Positions 60,422 through 64,000 of a stretch of 64,000 nucleotides of DNA are shown here, piece by piece. Below the pieces are notes generated by a model, which saw only the letters and a list, made by a program, of their open reading frames with translations, did not search any database and was not told the DNA's origin. Both the position numbers and the translations under genes were made by a program. Source of the stretch: Albimonas donghaensis (GTDB taxonomy: Bacteria; Pseudomonadota; Alphaproteobacteria; Rhodobacterales; Rhodobacteraceae); contig NZ_FNMZ01000002.1 in assembly GCF_900106695.1 (NCBI RefSeq), forward strand, positions 1 to 64,000, in the 5' to 3' direction. How positions within the stretch are numbered: the stretch's first letter is position 1; each line of letters opens with the position of its first letter.

Positions 60422-61453
60422 GGCCGTCCCCTTGAACAGCGCCGCCTTCTCGTCCGCCGAGGCGCCGGCCCCCAGCCGCTTCAGCGCGTTCCACAACACG
60501 GCGTAGGAGCAGGTGACCCCGTCCACGGGATAGTTGCTTTCGAACATGGCCCGGTCGGCGCCGAAGGCCTCGATGCAGGTTTCGATATAGGGCCGCCAGG
60601 CCTCGGCCAGCTCCTCCGAACCGGCGGGCGTCTCGCGATGCTCGAAGCCGAAGCCGACGGTGTGCATGGCCAGCCCGCCCAGCTTGACGCTGACATTCGG
60701 GCAGGAGGCGGCGTCGAGGATCCCGGCCTTCCATTGGGCGAAATGCTCGTCCCGCTTGCCCTCGTAGGGACCGACGCCCAGCACGCCGCCCACATGGTCG
60801 AGGATGATCGTGGTGTCGGGGAAGGCGCGGGCGAGGTCGGCGAGCTCGCCGATCTGGTGGAAATAGTTCCAGCTGTCGAAGCTCAGCCCCAGCCGGCCGA
60901 GATGCGCGAAGCCGGTGCGGAAGGCCGGGTCGGCCAGCAGGCCCCTGGGCGCCACGCGGGACGAGGTGCGCAGCCCGCTCGGGTCCCAGACCGCGGATTG
61001 CCGGATGCCGCGGAACCGCCCGCCGCCCTCGGCCACCTGCGCCTCCAGCAGCTCGGCGATGGCGTCGCCGTTGGTCAGGTCGGCATGGCCCACGATGCCG
61101 GCGCAGAGACGCGGCCCCCCCGCCTCGTCGGCCTTTTCGCCGACGCCGCGGGCGAAGCGGACCTCGCCCAGCGGGCGCATCATCTCCGGCCCCTCGGTCA
61201 GGAAGCCCTCGCGGCAGTCGATATAGACGGTCTGCTCGACCTTGTGGCCGGCGGCGATGTCCGCGGACAGATCGTCGGCCAGATACTTGTCCCGCGGCGG
61301 ACCCCAGAGGTGGTGGTGCGGGTCGATGATCGGCAGATCCGGTTCGAGGATCTCCTCGGTCAGCCTGGCCTGCCAGGCGCGGTCCACCGGGGGCAGCACG
61401 ATGGGGGTCGGGGCGGCGTCGGCCGCGGCCTGCAGCTCGCTGGCGATGGTCAT
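60398..61453 (-). CDS. TIM-barrel amidohydrolase (PF04909, COG3618-like)
   Basis: A 351-residue metal-dependent hydrolase of the amidohydrolase 2 family. The metal motif is IIDPHHHLWG, HADLTNGDAIAEL and ILDHVGGVLG carry further ligands, and MFESNYPVDG holds the late aspartate region. Relatives hydrolyse lactones or decarboxylate ring acids. The start at 61453 has GGAGGAG upstream. It is divergent from the flavin oxidoreductase gene; the 343-bp gap holds two palindromes. It is probably part of a regulon with the CoA-transferases, oxidoreductase and IclR regulator. The substrate is unknown. Confidence 0.87.
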   Translation of the reverse strand: MTIASELQAAADAAPTPIVLPPVDRAWQARLTEEILEPDLPIIDPHHHLWGPPRDKYLADDLSADIAAGHKVEQTVYIDCREGFLTEGPEMMRPLGEVRFARGVGEKADEAGGPRLCAGIVGHADLTNGDAIAELLEAQVAEGGGRFRGIRQSAVWDPSGLRTSSRVAPRGLLADPAFRTGFAHLGRLGLSFDSWNYFHQIGELADLARAFPDTTIILDHVGGVLGVGPYEGKRDEHFAQWKAGILDAASCPNVSVKLGGLAMHTVGFGFEHRETPAGSEELAEAWRPYIETCIEAFGADRAMFESNYPVDGVTCSYAVLWNALKRLGAGASADEKAALFKGTARRVYRLD

Positions 61454-61583
61454 GTCTCGGGTCTCCTCCCACATCCGGTCTTGGCGCCGGACCGGGGGAG
61501 AGTTCACGATTTCCGCGCCGACGTCACGACCCTTCGCATCGGCTTCGCCCGGCCGCGCCCGCGACAGAACGCGCAACTTGCTG

Positions 61584-61594
61584 CGGAAATTCCG
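61584..61594. promoter_or_regulatory. Palindrome CGGAA-A-TTCCG
   Basis: A perfect 11-bp palindrome, in the same style as the site at 61656. A possible second binding site for the IclR regulator at 62936. Confidence 0.45.
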
Positions 61595-61655
61595 AAAAAG
61601 CGAAGCTCGGAACCATGCGGAGACCCGGACGGCCGACCGCGAATTTCGGCCTGCA

Positions 61656-61667
61656 GAAATATATTTC
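61656..61667. promoter_or_regulatory. Palindrome GAAATATATTTC, IclR-like operator candidate
   Basis: A perfect 12-bp palindrome flanked by TGCA and GCA. It resembles IclR-family sites of the form GGAAAT-N-ATTTCC. An IclR gene is encoded in the same cluster, so autoregulation or control of both divergent operons is plausible. Confidence 0.5.
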
Positions 61668-61796
61668 GCAACCTCGCGAATCTCGCTACCCTGCCCCTTG
61701 TTCCGCAGGGAGGAACGCCCCCGTCGCAAGTCACGGCCCCCGATCGGGCCGCGGTTTCGCGCGGGCCCACCAGAGAATTCCAGAGGGAGCCGCCTC

Positions 61797-62843
61797 GTGA
61801 GCCTGCCGCCCATTCTTCAGCGCACCCGCATCCCCGTGATGGCGTCGCCGCTGTTCATCGTCTCCGGCCCCGAGCTGGTCATCGCCCAGTGCAAGGCCGG
61901 CGTGATCGGCTCCTTCCCCGCGCTCAACGCGCGCGAGAAGGAAGGCGAGCCCAACATGCTCGACATCTGGCTGACCCGCATCAACGAGGAGCTGGATCGC
62001 CACAACCAGGCCAATCCGGACGCGCCCGCCGCGCCCTATGCGGTCAACCAGATCGTGCACAAGTCCAACGTCCGGCTCGACCGCGACGTGGAGATGTGCG
62101 TGAAGCACAAGGTGCCGGTCTGGATCACCTCGCTGGGCGCGCGCACCGAGGTCTACGACGCCGCGCATTCCGTCGGCGGCGTGGTGGTGCATGACGTCAT
62201 CAACAACCATTTCGCCCACAAGGCGATCATGAAGGGGGCCGACGGTCTGGTCGCCGTCGCCGCCGGCGCGGGCGGCCATGCGGGCGCCCAGTCGCCGCTG
62301 GCCCTGATCCGCGAGATCCGCGAATGGTTCGACGGCCCGCTGCTGCTGTCGGGCGCGATCTCCAAGGGCGACTCGATCCTCGCCGCCCAGGCCATGGGCG
62401 CCGACATGGGCTATGTCGGCACCGCCTTCATCGCCACGGACGAGGCCAACGCGGTGCCGGGTTACAAGGACATGATCACGCGCCACGGCGCGTCGGACAT
62501 CGTCTACACCAACACCTTCACCGGCGTGCACGGCAACTACCTGCGCCCGTCGATCGCGGCGGCCGGGCTCGACCCCGACAACCTCGAAGGCTCCGATCCC
62601 TCCAAGATGAGCTTCACCCTGAACGCCGAGGGCGAACGCCCGAAGCCCAAGAAGTGGAAGGACATCTGGGGCGCCGGCCAGGGCATCGGCCCGATCGACG
62701 AGGTGGTCCCGACCGCCGAGCTGGTGGCCCGGCTGGAGCGCGAGTATTTCGAGGCCATCGCCCGCCTGAACGCCACCGTTCCGCAGGCCGCCAATCCGGG
62801 CTACGGGCGCCTGCTCAAGGCCTCGGCCGCCGCGGCGGGCTGA
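61797..62843 (+). CDS. NAD(P)H-dependent flavin oxidoreductase (nitronate monooxygenase-like)
   Basis: A 348-residue FMN-binding TIM barrel of the nitronate monooxygenase/2-nitropropane dioxygenase family. It has TRIPVMASPLFIVSGPELVIAQ at the start, AAGAGGHAG for flavin phosphate binding, and SGAISKGDSILAAQAMGADMGYVGTAF. Many members have other oxidoreductase roles, so the substrate is not given. The GTG at 61797 has GAGGGAG seven bases upstream. It is the first gene right of the palindrome region and is followed by IclR after 92 bp. Confidence 0.85.
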   Translation: MSLPPILQRTRIPVMASPLFIVSGPELVIAQCKAGVIGSFPALNAREKEGEPNMLDIWLTRINEELDRHNQANPDAPAAPYAVNQIVHKSNVRLDRDVEMCVKHKVPVWITSLGARTEVYDAAHSVGGVVVHDVINNHFAHKAIMKGADGLVAVAAGAGGHAGAQSPLALIREIREWFDGPLLLSGAISKGDSILAAQAMGADMGYVGTAFIATDEANAVPGYKDMITRHGASDIVYTNTFTGVHGNYLRPSIAAAGLDPDNLEGSDPSKMSFTLNAEGERPKPKKWKDIWGAGQGIGPIDEVVPTAELVARLEREYFEAIARLNATVPQAANPGYGRLLKASAAAAG

Positions 62844-62935
62844 TCCGCGCCCCGGCGGCCCCGCCGGCCGCCTGACGCTCCGCGCCGCGCCCCTTCTCGC
62901 AAGCGGGTGCGGCGCGATCATCGGGGGAACCATCC

Positions 62936-63763
62936 GTGCGAAAACGCAGCGCCATGCCCGAAGCCGCGGCGGACGTCGCCGTCGGCGCGAAATCCTTCGA
63001 GGGCGACCGCCAGTTCGTCTCCGCGCTTCACCGGGGGCTCGAGGTGCTGCGCTGCTTCCAGCCCGGCGACGACGGGCTGGGCAACCTGGAGCTGTCGCAG
63101 CGCTCGGGGCTGGGGCCCTCCACCGTCTCGCGCATCACCTACACGCTGACCCGGCTGGGCTATCTGCGCTACGACGCGGCCACCGGGCGCTATCGGCTCG
63201 GGGTGGCCGTGCTGGGGCTGGGCTACGCCTGTCTCGCCGGCTTCCGCATCCGCGAGACCGCGCAGGCCCACATGCAGGAGATGGCCGAGGCCGTGGGCGG
63301 CGGCGTGCTGGTGGCGCTGTCGGCGCGCGACAACCTGCGGATGGTCTATCTCGCCTGCGCGCGGTCGTCGGAAGGGGTGATGAGCCTCCAGCTCGACGTC
63401 GGCTCGCGGCTGTCTCTGGGCCGTTCGGCGGCCGGGCGGGCCTATCTCGCAGCCACCTCGACCGAGGAGCGCGAGCGCCTGATCGTCGAGCTCGAGGCCC
63501 GCGCCGATCCCGCGATCTGGCCGGCGACGCTGACCGGGATCCGGGACTCGGTGCGCTCGGTGCATGAGCGGGGCTTCTGCATGTCGCTGGGCAACTGGCG
63601 GGCGCAGGTGAACACGGCCGGCGTGCCGCTGCGGCTGGCCCATGACGACACGCTCTACACGCTGACCTGCGGCGGCGCGGCCTACACCCTGCCCCGGCTG
63701 AAGCTGGAGAAGGAGGTCGGCCCGAGGCTGCTGGACCTCGCCGCCCGGATCTCGCGCCACTAG
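62936..63763 (+). CDS. IclR-family transcriptional regulator
   Basis: A 275-residue regulator with an N-terminal winged helix-turn-helix (about 27-85, LGNLELSQRSGLGPSTVSRITYTLTRLGYLRYD) and a C-terminal ligand domain (about 95-270). IclR regulators sense small organic acids and usually repress or activate catabolic operons beside them. The start is GTG at 62936 with a GGGGGAAC site; ATG at residue 7 is an alternative. It probably binds the palindromes in the divergent region at 61454-61796 and may control the whole cluster from 57561. Confidence 0.9.
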   Translation: MRKRSAMPEAAADVAVGAKSFEGDRQFVSALHRGLEVLRCFQPGDDGLGNLELSQRSGLGPSTVSRITYTLTRLGYLRYDAATGRYRLGVAVLGLGYACLAGFRIRETAQAHMQEMAEAVGGGVLVALSARDNLRMVYLACARSSEGVMSLQLDVGSRLSLGRSAAGRAYLAATSTEERERLIVELEARADPAIWPATLTGIRDSVRSVHERGFCMSLGNWRAQVNTAGVPLRLAHDDTLYTLTCGGAAYTLPRLKLEKEVGPRLLDLAARISRH

Positions 63764-63783
63764 CCAGGGGCGCGGGCGGCGCG

Positions 63784-63999
63784 CTACCTGCCCAGCGTGA
63801 CCGTCAGGATCAGGCCGAAGACGATGGGCGTGGCGATCAGGGCGAGCATGGCGACGCCCTGGATCCCGAAGATCACGCCCGCCAGCACCCAGAGCATCAG
63901 CAGGTTGACCGCGAACCAGACCGGCGCGTCCTCCTCGCCCTCCATGGCGTCGCGGATCATCCAGCCGATCAGCGGCACGCGGTAGATCAGGTTCAACAT
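63784..63999 (-). CDS. Small two-helix membrane protein
   Basis: A 71-residue protein with two predicted transmembrane segments (about 27-44 and 48-68) and a short amphipathic N-terminus (IYRVPLIGWMIRDAMEGEE). I do not recognise a family. It ends 21 bp after the IclR gene and faces the opposite way. It starts at the edge of the window, so an upstream operon partner could be missing. Confidence 0.65.
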   Translation of the reverse strand: MLNLIYRVPLIGWMIRDAMEGEEDAPVWFAVNLLMLWVLAGVIFGIQGVAMLALIATPIVFGLILTVTLGR

Positions 64000-64000
64000 C

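Larger units (their letters stand above)
61454..61796. other. Divergent promoter region with two palindromes
   Basis: This 343-bp AT-richer gap holds the promoters for the amidohydrolase (minus) and the flavin oxidoreductase (plus). The palindromes at 61584-61594 and 61656-61667 are good operator candidates. No gene is present. Confidence 0.65.

Noticed and set aside
58946-62194. A 1082-residue open frame on the plus strand
   Set aside because: Antisense to the CoA-transferase and amidohydrolase genes, low complexity, no start signal.
1-64000. tRNA or rRNA genes, insertion sequences or phage genes
   Set aside because: No tRNA T-loop/acceptor patterns, rRNA, transposase, integrase or terminal inverted repeats flanking genes were recognised in this reading.

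Overview
The window is a single stretch of very GC-rich chromosome, clearly above 70% G+C by eye. It carries ordinary bacterial genes on both strands and nothing that looks like a phage, plasmid or insertion sequence. The gene content points to an alphaproteobacterium of the Rhodobacterales (Paracoccaceae/Roseobacter relatives). The evidence is three VPLPA-CTERM surface proteins, an Mcl1-type malyl-CoA lyase of the ethylmalonyl-CoA pathway, a coxDEF-like molybdenum hydroxylase maturation module, a complete Entner-Doudoroff operon, and the gene orders yidC/MOSC/yihA/argB and lysA/TIGR02302/zinc-ribbon/ftsE/ftsX/plsC. Genus-level assignment is not possible from the sequence alone.

Layout. 0.4-4.9 kb: a BKACE-type beta-keto acid cleavage enzyme behind a 19-bp dyad, a VPLPA-CTERM protein, MetY, and a proline-rich PilP/GspC-like membrane protein. 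4.9-10.5 kb, minus strand: MoxR ATPase, glyoxalase-fold protein, CoxE-like VWA protein, XdhC, and a molybdopterin-binding/nucleotidyltransferase fusion, together a kit for maturing molybdenum hydroxylases. 10.7-16.0 kb: two exported proteins, one built of 41-residue repeats; an M20 amidohydrolase; a phosphoribosyltransferase; ribokinase; a glycine-zipper lipoprotein and a Rap1a/Tai-like protein. 16.2-21.4 kb: a P450 translationally coupled to an LpxL-type acyltransferase, a Bcr-type efflux pump and a quinone oxidoreductase. 21.7-24.1 kb: a 6-phosphogluconolactonase fused to glucose-6-phosphate isomerase. 24.8-33.2 kb: yidC, MOSC, yihA, argB and small proteins, including a tandem pair of paralogues in front of a WYL regulator. 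33.3-41.3 kb: lysA, a TIGR02302 membrane protein, a zinc-ribbon protein, ftsE, ftsX and plsC. 41.4-46.6 kb: mcl1, DUF1993, malY/patB, def and fmt. 46.8-52.1 kb: an envelope island with a 1134-residue glycosyltransferase-like/HAD protein between two VPLPA-CTERM genes. 52.5-57.5 kb: zwf-pgl-edd-eda. 57.6-63.8 kb: an apparent catabolic regulon of two overlapping CaiB-type CoA-transferases, a TIM-barrel amidohydrolase, a nitronate-monooxygenase-like flavoprotein and an IclR regulator, with two operator-like palindromes in the divergent promoter region.

How it fits together. Sugars are funnelled through the Entner-Doudoroff route, which has two independent lactonase domains in this window: one free in the zwf operon and one fused to Pgi. 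Mcl1 supplies a step of C2 assimilation. The BKACE gene and the CoA-transferase/IclR cluster look like peripheral catabolic functions, each with its own candidate operator. Envelope functions are scattered through the window: P450-LpxL, FtsEX, PlsC, YidC, the VPLPA proteins and the giant HAD protein.

The observations most worth a second look are the lactonase-isomerase fusion, the glycosyltransferase-HAD island, an FtsE lacking the Q-loop glutamine and H-loop histidine, a 57-bp dispersed intergenic repeat in two inverted copies, the tandem paralogues with an operator-like dyad, and the CoA-transferase pair in which only one member keeps the likely catalytic aspartate. Many hairpin terminators mark the operon ends. 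I saw no tRNA, rRNA, CRISPR array or mobile element.
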